Assembly (NCBI GenBank): GCA_022605955.1
Contig: JAKCOZ010000303.1
Span: 186,001 to 250,000, forward strand
DNA: 64,000 nucleotides
Source of the DNA: Rallus limicola
Taxonomy: Eukaryota > Chordata > Aves > Gruiformes > Rallidae
Direction: 5' to 3'
Position numbers and translations under genes: made by a program
The notes under the pieces: model-generated
What the model was told of the DNA's origin: nothing
Database searches by the model: none
What the model saw: only the letters and a program-made list of their open reading frames with translations
Shown: positions 12,707 through 25,072 of the stretch, in pieces
Layout of the letters: every line of letters begins with the position of its first letter
Position numbering within the stretch: position 1 is the first letter of the stretch

Positions 12707-12717
12707 TTTTATAGGTA
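12707..12717 (+). other. Rare F-type monomer, copy 3
   Basis: It has the same block, 8,910 bp (45 monomers) from copy 2, again preceded by GACAGAGTC. It also carries CCAGGGAAAGG and TTTAGCAGTT, not seen in copies 1 and 2. Confidence 0.85.
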
Positions 12718-13391
12718 GCAGGTATGTTCCTTCTTTCCAGGGAAAGGAAAAGGCTGAGAGCCAAAGTGACAGGGTCTGCTTGTGTGTCCTGTTAGGAGGT
12801 TTCAGACAAGCTATGCCTTTCATGCCTAGCTTCTTTACTTTGGGAGTTATTGCTGGACGTTTAGCATGTTTTGAACTGCAGTCTGCTAGGGCCGAGAAAA
12901 GCACCGTAGGAGGTTCCAGGCATGTTCCCTCTTTCCAGGCAAAGGAAAAGGCTGAGAGCCAAAGTGACAGGGTCTGCTTGTGTGTCCTGTTAGGAGGTTT
13001 CAGACAAGCTATGCCTTTCATGCCTAGCTTCTTTACTTTGGGAGTTATTGCTGGACGTTTAGCATGTTTTGAACTGCAGTCTGCTAGGGCCGAGAAAAGC
13101 ACCGTAGGAGGTTCCAGGCATGTTCCCTCTTTCCAGGCAAAGGAAAAGGCTGAGAGCCAAAGTGACAGGGTCTGCTTGTGTGTCCTGTTATAAGGTTTCA
13201 GACAAGCTATGCCTTTCATGCCTAGCTTCTTTACTTTGGGAGTTATTGCTGGACGTTTAGCATGTTTTGAACTGCAGTCTGCTAGGGCCGAGAAAAGCAC
13301 TGTAGGAGGTAGCAGGTATGTTCCTTCTTTCCAGGCAAAGGAAAAGGCTGAGAGCCAAAGTGACAGGGTCTGCTTGTGTGTCCTGTTAGGA

Positions 13392-14975
13392 GGTTTCAGA
13401 CAAGCTATGCCTTTCATGCCTAGCTTCTTTACTTTGGGAGTTATTGCTGGACGTTTAGCGTGTTTTGAACTGCAGTCTGCTAGGGCCGAGAAAAGCACTG
13501 TAGGAGGTAGCAGGTATGTTCCTTCTTTCCAGGCAAAGGAAAAGGCTGAGAGCCAAAGTGACAGGGTCTGCTTGTGTGTCCTGTTAGGAGGTTTCAGACA
13601 AGCTATGCCTTTCATGCCTAGCTTCTTTACTTTGGGAGTTATTGCTGGACGTTTAGCATGTTTTGAACTGCAGTCTGATAGGGCCGAGAAAAGCACCGTA
13701 GGAGGTTCCAGGCATGTTCCCTCTTTCCAGGCAAAGGAAAAGGCTGAGAGCCAAAGTGACAGGGTCTGCTTGTGTGTCCTGTTAGGAGGTTTCAGACAAG
13801 CTATGCCTTTCATGCCTAGCTTCTTTACTTTGGGAGTTATTGCTGGACGTTTAGCATGTTTTGAACTGCAGTCTGCTAGGGCCGAGAAAAGCACCGTAGG
13901 AGGTTCCAGGCATGTTCCCTCTTTCCAGGCAAAGGAAAAGGCTGAGAGCCAAAGTGACAGGGTCTGCTTGTGTGTCCTGTTAGGAGGTTTCAGACAAGCT
14001 ATGCCTTTCATGCCTAGCTTCTTTACTTTGGGAGTTATTGCTGGACGTTTAGCATGTTTTGAACTGCAGTCTGCTAGGGCCGAGAAAAGCACCGCATGAG
14101 CTTCCAGGCATGTTCCCTCTTTCCAGGCAAAGGAAAAGGCTGAGAGCCAAAGTGACAGGGTCTGCTTGTGTGTCCTGTTAGGAGGTTTCAGACAAGCTAT
14201 GCCTTTCAATCCTAGCTTCTTTACTTTGGGAGTTATTGCTGGACGTTTAGCATGTTTTGAACTGCAGTCTGCTAGGGCCGAGAAAAGCACCGTAGGAGGT
14301 TCCAGGCATGTTCCCTCTTTCCAGGCAAAGGAAAAGGCTGAGAGCCAAAGTGACAGGGTCTGCTTGTGTGTCCTGTTAGGAGGTTTCAGACAAGCTATGC
14401 CTTTCAGTCCTAGCTTCTTTACTTTGGGAGTTATTGCTGGACGTTTAGCATGTTTTGAACTGCAGTCTGCTAGGGCCGAGAAAAGCACCGTAGGAGGTTC
14501 CAGGCATGTTCCCTCTTTCCAGACAAAGGAAAAGGCTGAGAGCCAAAGTGACAGGGTCTGCTTGTGTGTCCTGTTAGGAGGTTTCAGACAAGCTATGCCT
14601 TTCAGTCCTAGCTTCTTTACTTTGGGAGTTATTGCTGGACGTTTAGCAAGTTTTGAACTGCAGTCTGCTAGGGCCGAGAAAAGCACCGTAGGAGGTTCCA
14701 GGCATGTTCCCTCTTTCCAGGCAAAGGAAAAGGCTGAGAGCCAAAGTGACAGGGTCTGCTTGTGTGTCCTGTTAGGAGGTTTCAGACAAGCTATGCCTTT
14801 CATGCCTAGCTTCTTTACTTTGGGAGTTATTGCTGGACGTTTAGCATGTTTTGAACTGCAGTCTGCTAGGGCCGAGAAAAGCACCGTAGGAGGTTCCAGG
14901 CATGTTCCCTCTTTCCAGGCAAAGGAAAAGGCTGAGAGCCAAAGTGACAGGGTCTGCTTGTGTGTCCTGTTATAA
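13392..14975. repeat. 8-monomer block, copy 2 of 3
   Basis: CTGATAGGGCC near 13675, ACCGCATGAG near 14091 and CCAGACAAAGG near 14519 are each 5,544 bp from their counterparts in copy 1. The block also ends in TTATAA. Unlike copy 1, the monomer after the ATGAG change reads TTTCAATCC, a state shared with copy 3, so copies 2 and 3 are closer relatives. Confidence 0.88.
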
Positions 14976-15767
14976 GGTTTCAGACAAGCTATGCCTTTCA
15001 TGCCTAGCTTCTTTACTTTGGGAGTTATTGCTGGACGTTTAGCATGTTTTGAACTGCAGTCTGCTAGGGCCGAGAAAAGCACTGTAGGAGGTAGCAGGTA
15101 TGTTCCTTCTTTCCAGGCAAAGGAAAAGGCTGAGAGCCAAAGTGACAGGGTCTGCTTGTGTGTCCTGTTAGGAGGTTTCAGACAAGCTATGCCTTTCATG
15201 CCTAGCTTCTTTACTTTGGGAGTTATTGCTGGACGTTTAGCATGTTTTGAACTGCAATCTGCTAGGGCCGAGAAAAGCACCGTAGGAGGTTCCAGGCATG
15301 TTCCCTCTTTCCATGCAAAGGAAAAGGCTGAGAGCCAAAGTGACAGGGTCTGCTTGTGTGTCCTGTTAGGAGGTTTCAGACAAGCTATGCCTTTCAGTCC
15401 TAGCTTCTTTACTTTGGGAGTTATTGCTGGACGTTTAGCATGTTTTGAACTGCAGTCTGCTAGGGCCGAGAAAAGCACTGTAGGAGGTAGCAGGTATGTT
15501 CCTTCTTTCCAGGCAAAGGAAAAGGCTGAGAGCCAAAGTGACAGGGTCTGCTTGTGTGTCCTGTTAGGAGGTTTCAGACAAGCTATGCCTTTCATGCCTA
15601 GCTTCTTTACTTTGGGAGTTATTGCTGGACGTTTAGCATGTTTTGAACTGCAGTCTGCTAGGGCCGAGAAAAGCACCGTAGGAGGTTCCAGGCATGTTCC
15701 CTCTTTCCATGCAAAGGAAAAGGCTGAGAGCCAAAGTGACAGGGTCTGCTTGTGTGTCCTGTTAGGA
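13392..15767. repeat. Left part of a large duplicated segment (114-monomer offset), copy 1
   Basis: These twelve monomers match 35963-38338 in order. Beyond the 8-monomer block they add a Y-type monomer, a monomer with ACTGCAATC (15257) and CCATGCAAAGG, a Y-type monomer, and a second CCATGCAAAGG monomer near 15708. The ACTGCAATC variant, which destroys the PstI site, lies 22,571 bp from its partner at 37828. Confidence 0.85.
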
Positions 15768-18700
15768 GGTTTCAGACAAGCTATGCCTTTCAGTCCTAGC
15801 TTCTTTACTTTGGGAGTTATTGCTGGACGTTTAGCATGTTTTGAACTGCAGTCTGCTAGGGCCGAGAAAAGCACCGTAGGAGGTAGCAGGTATGTTCCTT
15901 CTTTCCAGGCAAAGGAAAAGGCTGAGAGCCAAAGTGACAGGGTCTGCTTGTGTGTCCTGTTAGGAGGTTTCAGACAAGCTATGCCTTTCAGTCCTAGCTT
16001 CTTTACTTTGGGAGTTATTGCTGGACGTTTAGCATGTTTTGAACTGCAGTCTGCTAGGGCCGAGAAAAGCACCGTAGGAGGTTCCAGGCATGTTCCCTCT
16101 TTCCAGGCAAAGGAAAAGGCTGAGAGCCAAAGTGACAGGGTCTGCTTGTGTGTCCTGTTAGGAGGTTTCAGACAAGCTATGCCTTTCAGTCCTAGCTTCT
16201 TTACTTTGGGAGTTATTGCTGGACGTTTAGCATGTTTTGAACTGCAGTCTGCTAGGGCCGAGAAAAGCACCGTAGGATGTAGCAGGTATGTTCCTTCTTT
16301 CCAGGCAAAGGAAAAGGCTGAGAGCCAAAGTGACAGGGTCTGCTTGTGTGTCCTGTTAGGAGGTTTCAGACAAGCTATGCCTTTCATGCCTAGCTTCTTT
16401 ACTTTGGGAGTTATTGCTGGACGTTTAGCATGTTTTGAACTGCAGTCTGCTAGGGCCGAGAAAAGCACCGTAGGAGGTTCCAGGCATGTTCCCTCTTTCC
16501 AGGCAAAGGAAAAGGCTGAGAGCCAAAGTGACAGGGTCTGCTTGTGTGTCCTGTTAGGAGGTTTCAGACAAGCTATGCCTTTCATGCCTAGCTTCTTTAC
16601 TTTGGGAGTTATTGCTGGACGTTTAGCATGTTTTGAACTGCAGTCTGCTAGGGCCGAGAAAAGCACTGTAGGAGGTAGCAGGTATGTTCCTTCTTTCCAG
16701 GCAAAGGAAAAGGCTGAGAGCCAAAGTGACAGGGTCTGCTTGTGTGTCCTGTTAGGAGGTTTCAGACAAGCTATGCCTTTCATGCCTAGCTTCTTTACTT
16801 TGGGAGTTATTGCTGGACGTTTAGCATGTTTTGAACTGCAGTCTGCTAGGGCCGAGAAAAGCACCGTAGGAGGTTCCAGGCATGTTCCCTCTTTCCAGGC
16901 AAAGGAAAAGGCTGAGAGCCAAAGTGACAGGGTCTGCTTGTGTGTCCTGTTAGGAGGTTTCAGACAAGCTATGCCTTTCATGCCTAGCTTCTTTACTTTG
17001 GGAGTTATTGCTGGACGTTTAGCATGTTTTGAACTGCAGTCTGCAAGGGCCGAGAAAAGCACCGTAGGAGCTTCCAGGCATGTTCCCTCTTTCCAGGCAA
17101 AGGAAAAGGCTGAGAGCCAAAGTGACAGGGTCTGCTTGTGTGTCCTGTTATAAGGTTTCAGACAAGCTATGCCTTTCATGCCTAGCTTCTTTACTTTGGG
17201 AGTTATTGCTGGACGTTTAGCATGTTTTGAACTGCAGTCTGCTAGGGCCGAGAAAAGCACTGTAGGAGGTAGCAGGTATGTTCCTTCTTTCCAGGCAAAG
17301 GAAAAGGCTGAGAGCCAAAGTGACAGGGTCTGCTTGTGTGTCCTGTTAGGAGGTTTCAGACAAGCTATGCCTTTCAGTCCTAGCTTCTTTACTTTGGGAG
17401 TTATGGCTGGACGTTTAGCGTGTTTTGAACTGCAGTCTGCTAGGGCCGAGAAAAGCACTGTAGGAGGTAGCAGGTATGTTCCTTCTTTCCAGGCAAAGGA
17501 AAAGGCTGAGAGCCAAAGTGACAGGGTCTGCTTGTGTGTCCTGTTAGGAGGTTTCAGACAAGCTATGCCTTTCATGCCTAGCTTCTTTACTTTGGGAGTT
17601 ATTGCTGGACGTTTAGCATGTTTTGAACTGCAGTCTGCTAGGGCCGAGAAAAGCACCGTAGGAGGTTCCAGGCATGTTCCCTCTTTCCATGCAAAGGAAA
17701 AGGCTGAGAGCCAAAGTGACAGGGTCTGCTTGTGTGTCCTGTTAGGAGGTTTCAGACAAGCTATGCCTTTCAGTCCTAGCTTCTTTACTTTGGGAGTTAT
17801 TGCTGGACGTTTAGCATGTTTTGAACTGCAGTCTGCTAGGGCCGAGAAAAGCACCGTAGGAGGTAGCAGGTATGTTCCTTCTTTCCAGGCAAAGGAAAAG
17901 GCTGAGAGCCAAAGTGACAGGGTCTGCTTGTGTGTCCTGTTAGGAGGTTTCAGACAAGCTATGCCTTTCATGCCTAGCTTCTTTACTTTGGGAGTTATTG
18001 CTGGACGTTTAGCGTGTTTTGAACTGCAGTCTGCTAGGGCCGAGAAAAGCACTGTAGGAGGTAGCAGGTATGTTCCTTCTTTCCAGGCAAAGGAAAAGGC
18101 TGAGAGCCAAAGTGACAGGGTCTGCTTGGGTGTCCTGTTAGGAGGTTTCAGACAAGCTATGCCTTTCATGCCTAGCTTCTTTACTTTGGGAGTTATTGCT
18201 GGACGTTTAGCATGTTTTGAACTGCAGTCTGCTAGGGCCGAGAAAAGCACCGTAGGAGGTTCCAGGCATGTTCCCTCTTTCCAGGCAAAGGAAAAGGCTG
18301 AGAGCCAAAGTGACAGGGTCTGCTTGTGTGTCCTGTTAGGAGGTTTCAGACAAGCTATGCCTTTCATGCCTAGCTTCTTTACTTTGGGAGTTATTGCTGG
18401 ACGTTTAGCATGTTTTGAACTGCAGTCTGCTAGGGCCGAGAAAAGCACCGTAGGAGGTTCCAGGCATGTTCCCTCTTTCCAGGCAAAGGAAAAGGCTGAG
18501 AGCCAAAGTGACAGGGTCTGCTTGTGTGTCCTGTTAGGAGGTTTCAGACAAGCTATGCCTTTCATGCCTAGCTTCTTTACTTTGGGAGTTATTGCTGGAC
18601 GTTTAGCATGTTTTGAACTGCAGTCTGCTAGGGCCGAGAAAAGCACCGTAGGAGCTTCCAGGCATGTTCCCTCTTTCCAGGCAAAGGAAAAGGCTGAGAG

Positions 18701-19529
18701 CCAAAGTGACAGGGTCTGCTTGTGTGTCCTGTTAGGAGGTTTCAGACAAGCTATGCCTTTCATGCCTAGCTTCTTTACTTTGGGAGTTATTGCTGGACGT
18801 TTAGCATGTTTTGAACTGCAGTCTGCTAGGGCCGAGAAAATCACCGTAGGAGGTTCCAGGCATGTTCCCTCTTTCCAGGCAAAGGAAAAGGCTGAGAGCC
18901 AAAGTGACAGGGTCTGCTTGTGTGTCCTGTTAGGAGGTTTCAGACAAGCTATGCCTTTCATGCCTAGCTTCTTTACTTTGGGAGTTATTGCTGGATGTTT
19001 AGCATGTTTTGAACTGCAGTCTGCTAGGGCCGAGAAAAGCACCGTAGGAGATTCCAGGCATGTTCCCTCTTTCCAGGCAAAGGAAAAGGCTGAGAGCCAA
19101 AGTGACAGGGTCTGCTTGTGTGTCCTGTTAGGAGGTTTCAGACAAGCTATGCCTTTCAGTCCTAGCTTCTTTACTTTGGGAGTTATTGCTGGACGTTTAG
19201 CAAGTTTTGAACTGCAGTCTGCTAGGGCCGAGAAAAGCACCGTAGGAGGTTCCAGGCATGTTCCCTCTTTCCAGGCAAAGGAAAAGGCTGAGAGCCAAAG
19301 TGACAGGGTCTGCTTGTGTGTCCTGTTAGGAGGTTTCAGACAAGCTATGCCTTTCATGCCTAGCTTCTTTACTTTGGGAGTTATTGCTGGACGTTTAGCA
19401 TGTTTTGAACTGCAGTCTGCTAGGGCCGAGAAAAGCACCGTAGGAGGTTCCAGGCATGTTCCCTCTTTCCAGGCAAAGGAAAAGGCTGAGAGCCAAAGTG
19501 ACAGGGTCTGCTTGTGTGTCCTGTTATAA

Positions 19530-20716
19530 GGTTTCAGACAAGCTATGCCTTTCATGCCTAGCTTCTTTACTTTGGGAGTTATTGCTGGACGTTTAGCATG
19601 TTTTGAACTGCAGTCTGCTAGGGCCGAGAAAAGCACTGTAGGAGGTAGCAGGTATGTTCCTTCTTTCCAGGCAAAGGAAAAGGCTGAGAGCCAAAGTGAC
19701 AGGGTCTGCTTGTGTGTCCTGTTAGGAGGTTTCAGACAAGCTATGCCTTTCATGCCTAGCTTCTTTACTTTGGGAGTTATTGCTGGACGTTTAGCATGTT
19801 TTGAACTGCAGTCTGCTAGGGCCGAGAAAACACCGTAGGAGCTTCCAGGCATGCTCCCTCTTTCCAGGCAAAGGAAAAGGCTGAGAGCCAAAGTGACAGG
19901 GTCTGCTTGTGTGTCCTGTTAGGAGGTTTCAGACAAGCTATGCCTTTCAGTCCTAGGTTCTTTACTTTGGGAGTTATTGCTGGACGTTTAGCATGTTTTG
20001 AACTGCAGTCTGCTAGGGCCGAGAAAAGCACCGTAGGAGGTTCCAGGCATGTTCCCTCTTTCCAGGCAAAGGAAAAGGCTGAGAGCCAAAGTGACAGGGT
20101 CTGCTTGTGTGTCCTGTTAGGAGGTTTCAGACAAGCTATGCCGTTCAGTCCTAGCTTCTTTACTTTGGGAGTTATTGCTGGACGTTTAGCATGTTTTGAA
20201 CTGCAGTCTGCTAGGGCCGAGAAAAGCACCGTAGGAGATTCCAGGCATGTTCCCTCTTTCCAGGCAAAGGAAAAGGCTGAGAGCCAAAGTGACAGGGTCT
20301 GCTTGTGTGTCCTGTTAGGAGGTTTCAGACAAGCTATGCCTTTCAGTCCTAGCTTCTTTACTTTGGGAGTTATTGCTGGACGTTTAGCAAGTTTTGAACT
20401 GCAGTCTGCTAGGGCCGAGAAAAGCACCGTAGGAGGTTCCAGGCATGTTCCCTCTTTCCAGGCAAAGGAAAAGGCTGAGAGCCAAAGTGACAGGGTCTGC
20501 TTGTGTGTCCTGTTAGGAGGTTTCAGACAAGCTATGCCTTTCAGTCCTAGCTTCTTTACTTTGGGAGTTATTGCTGGACGTTTAGCATGTTTTGAACTGC
20601 AGTCTGCAAGGGCCGAGAAAAGCACCGTAGGAGGTTCCAGGCATGTTCCCTCTTTCCAGGCAAAGGAAAAGGCTGAGAGCCAAAGTGACAGGGTCTGCTT
20701 GTGTGTCCTGTTATAA
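19530..20716. repeat. 6-monomer block between TTATAA markers, copy 1 (one base short)
   Basis: The order is Y-type, a GCTTCC monomer, a GGTTCC monomer, a CCGTTCAGTCC/GATTCC monomer, an AAGTTTT monomer, and an H-type monomer ending in TTATAA. It is 1,187 bp because the second monomer lost one G near 19831. The same sequence of monomer types recurs at 31607-32794 and 42101-43288. Confidence 0.85.
19831..19832 (+). other. 1-bp deletion in a monomer
   Basis: The common GAGAAAAGCACCG reads GAGAAAACACCG here. It is the only monomer one base short. It shifts the array phase by one from this point and breaks the otherwise open frame. The counterpart monomer near 42400 is full length, so the loss postdates that duplication. 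Confidence 0.93.
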
Positions 20717-21706
20717 GGTTTCAGACAAGCTATGCCTTTCATGCCTAGCTTCTTTACTTTGGGAGTTATTGCTGGACGTTTAGCATGTTTTGAACTGCAG
20801 TCTGCTAGGGCCGAGAAAAGCACTGTAGGAGGTAGCAGGTATGTTCCTTCTTTCCAGGCAAAGGAAAAGGCTGAGAGCCAAAGTGACAGGGTCTGCTTGT
20901 GTGTCCTGTTAGGAGGTTTCAGACAAGCTATGCCTTTCATGCCTAGCTTCTTTAATTTGGGAGTTATTGCTGGACTTTTAGCGTGTTTTGAACTGCAGTC
21001 TGCTAGGGCCGAGAAAAGCACTTTAGAAGGTAGCAGGTATGTTCCTTCTTTCCAGGCAAAGGAAAAGGCTGAGAGCCAAAGTGACAGGGTCTGCTTGTGT
21101 GTCCTGTTAGGAGGTTTCAGACAAGCTATGCCTTTCATGCCTAGCTTCTTTACTTTGGGAGTTATTGCTGGACGTTTAGCATGTTTTGAACTGCAGTCTG
21201 CTAGGGCCGAGAAAAGCACCGTAGGAGGTTCCAGGCATGTTCCCTCTTTCCAGGCAAAGGAAAAGGCTGAGAGCCAAAGTGACAGGGTCTGCTTGTGTGT
21301 CCTGTTAGGAGGTTTCAGACAAGCTATGCCTTTCATGCCTAGCTTCTTTACTTTGGGAGTTATTGCTGGACGTTTAGCATGTTTTGAACTGCAGTCTGCT
21401 AGGGCCGAGAAAAGCACCGTAGGAGGTTCCAGGCATGTTCCCTCTTTCCAGGCAAAGGAAAAGGCTGAGAGCCAAAGTGACAGGGTCTGCTTGTGTGTCC
21501 TGTTAGGAGGTTTCAGACAAGCTATGCCTTTCATGCCTAGCTTCTTTACTTTGGGAGTTATTGCTGGACGTTTAGGATGTTTTGAACTGCAGTCTGCTAG
21601 GGCCGAGAAAAGCACCGTAGGAGGTTCCAGGCATGTTCCCTCTTTCCAGGCAAAGGAAAAGGCTGAGAGCCAAAGTGACAGGGTCTGCTTGTGTGTCCTG
21701 TTATAA

Positions 21707-24700
21707 GGTTTCAGACAAGCTATGCCTTTCATGCCTAGCTTCTTTACTTTGGGAGTTATTGCTGGACGTTTTGCATGTTTTGAACAGCAGTCTGCTAGGG
21801 CCGAGAAAAGCACTGTAGGAGGTAGCAGTTATGTTCCTTCTTTCCAGGCAAAGGAAAAGGCTGAGAGCCAAAGTGACAGGGTCTGCTTGTGTGTCCTGTT
21901 AGGAGGTTTCAGACAAGCTATGCCTTTCATGCCTAGCTTCTTTACTTTGGGAGTTATTGCTGGACGTTTAGCATGTTTTGAACTGCAGTCTGCTAGGGCC
22001 GAGAAAAGCACCGTAGGAGGTTCCAGGCATGTTCCCTCTTTCCAGGCAAAGGAAAAGGCTGAGAGCCAAAGTGACAGGGTCTGCTTGTGTGTCCTGTTAG
22101 GAGGTTTCAGACAAGCTATGCCTTTCATGCCTAGCTTCTTTACTTTGGGAGTTATTGCTGGACGTTTAGCATGTTTTGAACTGCAGTCTGCTAGGGCCGA
22201 GAAAAGCACTGTAGGAGGTTCCAGGCATGTTACCTCTTTCCAGGCAAAGGAAAAGGCTGAGAGCCAAAGTGACAGGGTCTGCTTGTGTGTCCTGTTAGGA
22301 GGTTTCAGACAAGCTATGCCTTTCAGGCCTAGCTTCTTTACTTTGGGAGTTATTGCTGGACGTTTAGCATGTTTTGAACTGCAGTCTGCTAGGGCCGAGA
22401 AAAGCACTGTAGGAGGTAGCAGGTATGTTCCTTCTTTCCAGGCAAAGGAAAAGGCTGAGAGCCAAAGTGACAGGGTCTGCTTGTGTGTCCTGTTAGGAGG
22501 TTTCAGACAAGCTATGCCTTTCATGCCTAGCTTCTTTACTTTGGGAGTTATTGCTGGACGTTTAGCATGTTTTGAACTGCAGTCTGCTAGGGCCGAGAAA
22601 AGCACCGTAGGAGCTTCCAGGCATGTTCCCTCTTTCCAGGCAAAGGAAAAGGCTGAGAGCCAAAGTGACAGGGTCTGCTTGTGTGTCCTGTTAGGAGGTT
22701 TCAGACAAGCTATGCCGTTCAGTCCTAGCTTCTTTACTTTGGGAGTTATTGCTGGACGTTTAGCATGTTTTGAACTGCAGTCTGCTAGGGCCGAGAAAAG
22801 CACCGTAGGAGATTCCAGGCATGTTCCCTCTTTCCAGGCAAAGGAAAAGGCTGAGAGCCAAAGTGACAGGGTCTGCTTGTGTGTCCTGTTAGGAGGTTTC
22901 AGACAAGCTATGCCTTTCAGTCCTAGCTTCTTTACTTTGGGAGTTATTGCTGGACGTTTAGCATGTTTTGAACTGCAGTCTGCTAGGGCCGAGAAAAGCA
23001 CCGTAGGAGGTTCCAGGCATGTTCCCTCTTTCCAGGCAAAGGAAAAGGCTGAGAGCCAAAGTGACAGGGTCTGCTTGTGTGTCCTGTTAGGAGGTTTCAG
23101 ACAAGCTATGCCTTTCATGCCTAGCTTCTTTACTTTGGGAGTTATTGCTGGACGTTTAGCATGTTTTGAACTGCAGTCTGCTAGGGCCGAGAAAAGCACC
23201 GTAGGAGCTTCCAGGCATGTTCCCTCTTTCCAGGCAAAGGAAAAGGCTGAGAGCCAAAGTGACAGGGTCTGCTTGTGTGTCCTGTTAGGAGGTTTCAGAC
23301 AAGCTATGCCTTTCATGCCTAGCTTCTTTACTTTGGGAGTTATTGCTGGACGTTTAGCATGTTTTGAACTGCAGTCTGCTAGGGCCGAGAAAAGCACCGT
23401 AGGAGCTTCCAGGCATGTTCCCTCTTTCCAGGCAAAGGAAAAGGCTGAGAGCCAAAGTGACAGGGTCTGCTTGTGTGTCCTGTTAGGAGGTTTCAGACAA
23501 GCTATGCCTTTCATGCCTAGCTTCTTTACTTTGGGAGTTATTGCTGGACGTTTAGCATGTTTTGAACTGCAGTCTGCTAGGGCCGAGAAAAGCACCGTAG
23601 GAGGTTCCAGGCATGTTCCCTCTTTCCAGGCAAAGGAAAAGGCTGAGAGCCAAAGTGACAGGGTCTGCTTGTGTGTCCTGTTATAAGGTTTCAGACAAGC
23701 TATGCCTTTCATGCCTAGCTTCTTTACTTTGGGAGTTATTGCTGGACGTTTAGCATGTTTTGAACTGCAGTCTGCTAGGGCCGAGAAAAGCACTGTAGGA
23801 GGTAGCAGTTATGTTCCTTCTTTCCAGGCAAAGGAAAAGGCTGAGAGCCAAAGTGACAGGGTCTGCTTGTGTGTCCTGTTAGGAGGTTTCAGACAAGCTA
23901 TGCCTTTCATGCCTAGCTTCTTTACTTTGGGAGTTATTGCTGGACGTTTAGCGTGTTTTGAACTGCAGTCTGCTAGGGCCGAGAAAAGCACTGTAGGAGG
24001 TAGCAGGTATGTTCCTTCTTTCCAGGCAAAGGAAAAGGCTGAGAGCCAAAGTGACAGGGTCTGCTTGGGTGTCCTGTTAGGAGGTTTCAGACAAGCTATG
24101 CCTTTCATGCCTAGCTTCTTTACTTTGGGAGTTATTGCTGGACGTTTAGCATGTTTTGAACTGCAGTCTGCTAGGGCCGAGAAAAGCACCGTAGGAGGTT
24201 CCAGGCATGTTCCCTCTTTCCAGGCAAAGGAAAAGGCTGAGAGCCAAAGTGACAGGGTCTGCTTGTGTGTCCTGTTAGGAGGTTTCAGACAAGCTATGCC
24301 TTTCATGCCTAGCTTCTTTATTTTGGGAGTTATTGCTGGACGTTTAGCATGTTTTGAACTGCAGTCTGCTAGGGCCGAGAAAAGCACCGTAGGAGGTTCC
24401 AGGCATGTTCCCTCTTTCCAGGCAAAGGAAAAGGCTGAGAGCCAAAGTGACAGGGTCTGCTTGTGTGTCCTGTTAGGAGGTTTCAGACAAGCTATGCCTT
24501 TCAGTCCTAGCTTCTTTACTTTGGGAGTTATTGCTGGACGTTTAGCATGTTTTGAACTGCAGTCTGCTAGGGCCGAGAAAAGCACCGTAGGAGCTTCCAG
24601 GCATGTTCCCTCTTTCCAGGCAAAGGAAAAGGCTGAGAGCCAAAGTGACAGGGTCTGCTTGTGTGTCCTGTTAGGAGGTTTCAGACAAGCTATGCCTTTC

Positions 24701-25072
24701 AGTCCTAGCTTCTTTACTTTGGGAGTTATTGCTGGACGTTTAGCATGTTTTGAACTGCAGTCTGCTAGGGCCGAGAAAATCACCGTAGGAGGTTCCAGGC
24801 ATGTTCCCTCTTTCCAGGCAAAGGAAAAGGCTGAGAGCCAAAGTGACAGGGTCTGCTTGTGTGTCCTGTTAGGAGGTTTCAGACAAGCTATGCCTTTCAT
24901 GCCTAGCTTCTTTACTTTGGGAGTTATTGCTGGATGTTTAGCATGTTTTGAACTGCAGTCTGCTAGGGCCGAGAAAAGCACCGTAGGAGATTCCAGGCAT
25001 GTTCCCTCTTTCCAGGCAAAGGAAAAGGCTGAGAGCCAAAGTGACAGGGTCTGCTTGTGTGTCCTGTTAGGA
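21707..25072. repeat. 17-monomer block, 84-monomer offset, copy 1
   Basis: The block starts after a TTATAA monomer and carries GCAGTTATG (21827), TGTTACCTC near 22228, GGAGCTTCC, GGAGATTCC, TTATAA at 23686, CTTGGGTGTCC near 24066, GAAAATCACCG at 24780 and GGATGTTTAG near 24932. The same order recurs 16,632 bp (84 monomers) to the right. A second GCAGTTATG at 23807 is not present in the partner at the equivalent place. Confidence 0.78.

Larger units (their letters stand above)
17946..21112. repeat. Right part of the large duplicated segment, copy 1
   Basis: These sixteen monomers (one base short) match 40517-43684 in order. Shared rare states are CTTGGGTGTCC (near 18126), GAAAATCACCG (18841), GGATGTTTAG (near 18993), GGAGATTCC, TTATAA at 19529 and 20716, and CACTTTAGAAGG (near 21018). 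All are offset by 22,571 bp up to the deletion near 19831 and by 22,572 bp after it. Confidence 0.85.

Noticed and set aside
21633..21818. Short reading frame in another frame (61 codons)
   Set aside because: It is an accidental frame-shifted reading of one monomer, created by the TTTTGCATG and GAACAGCAG variants near 21770-21786.
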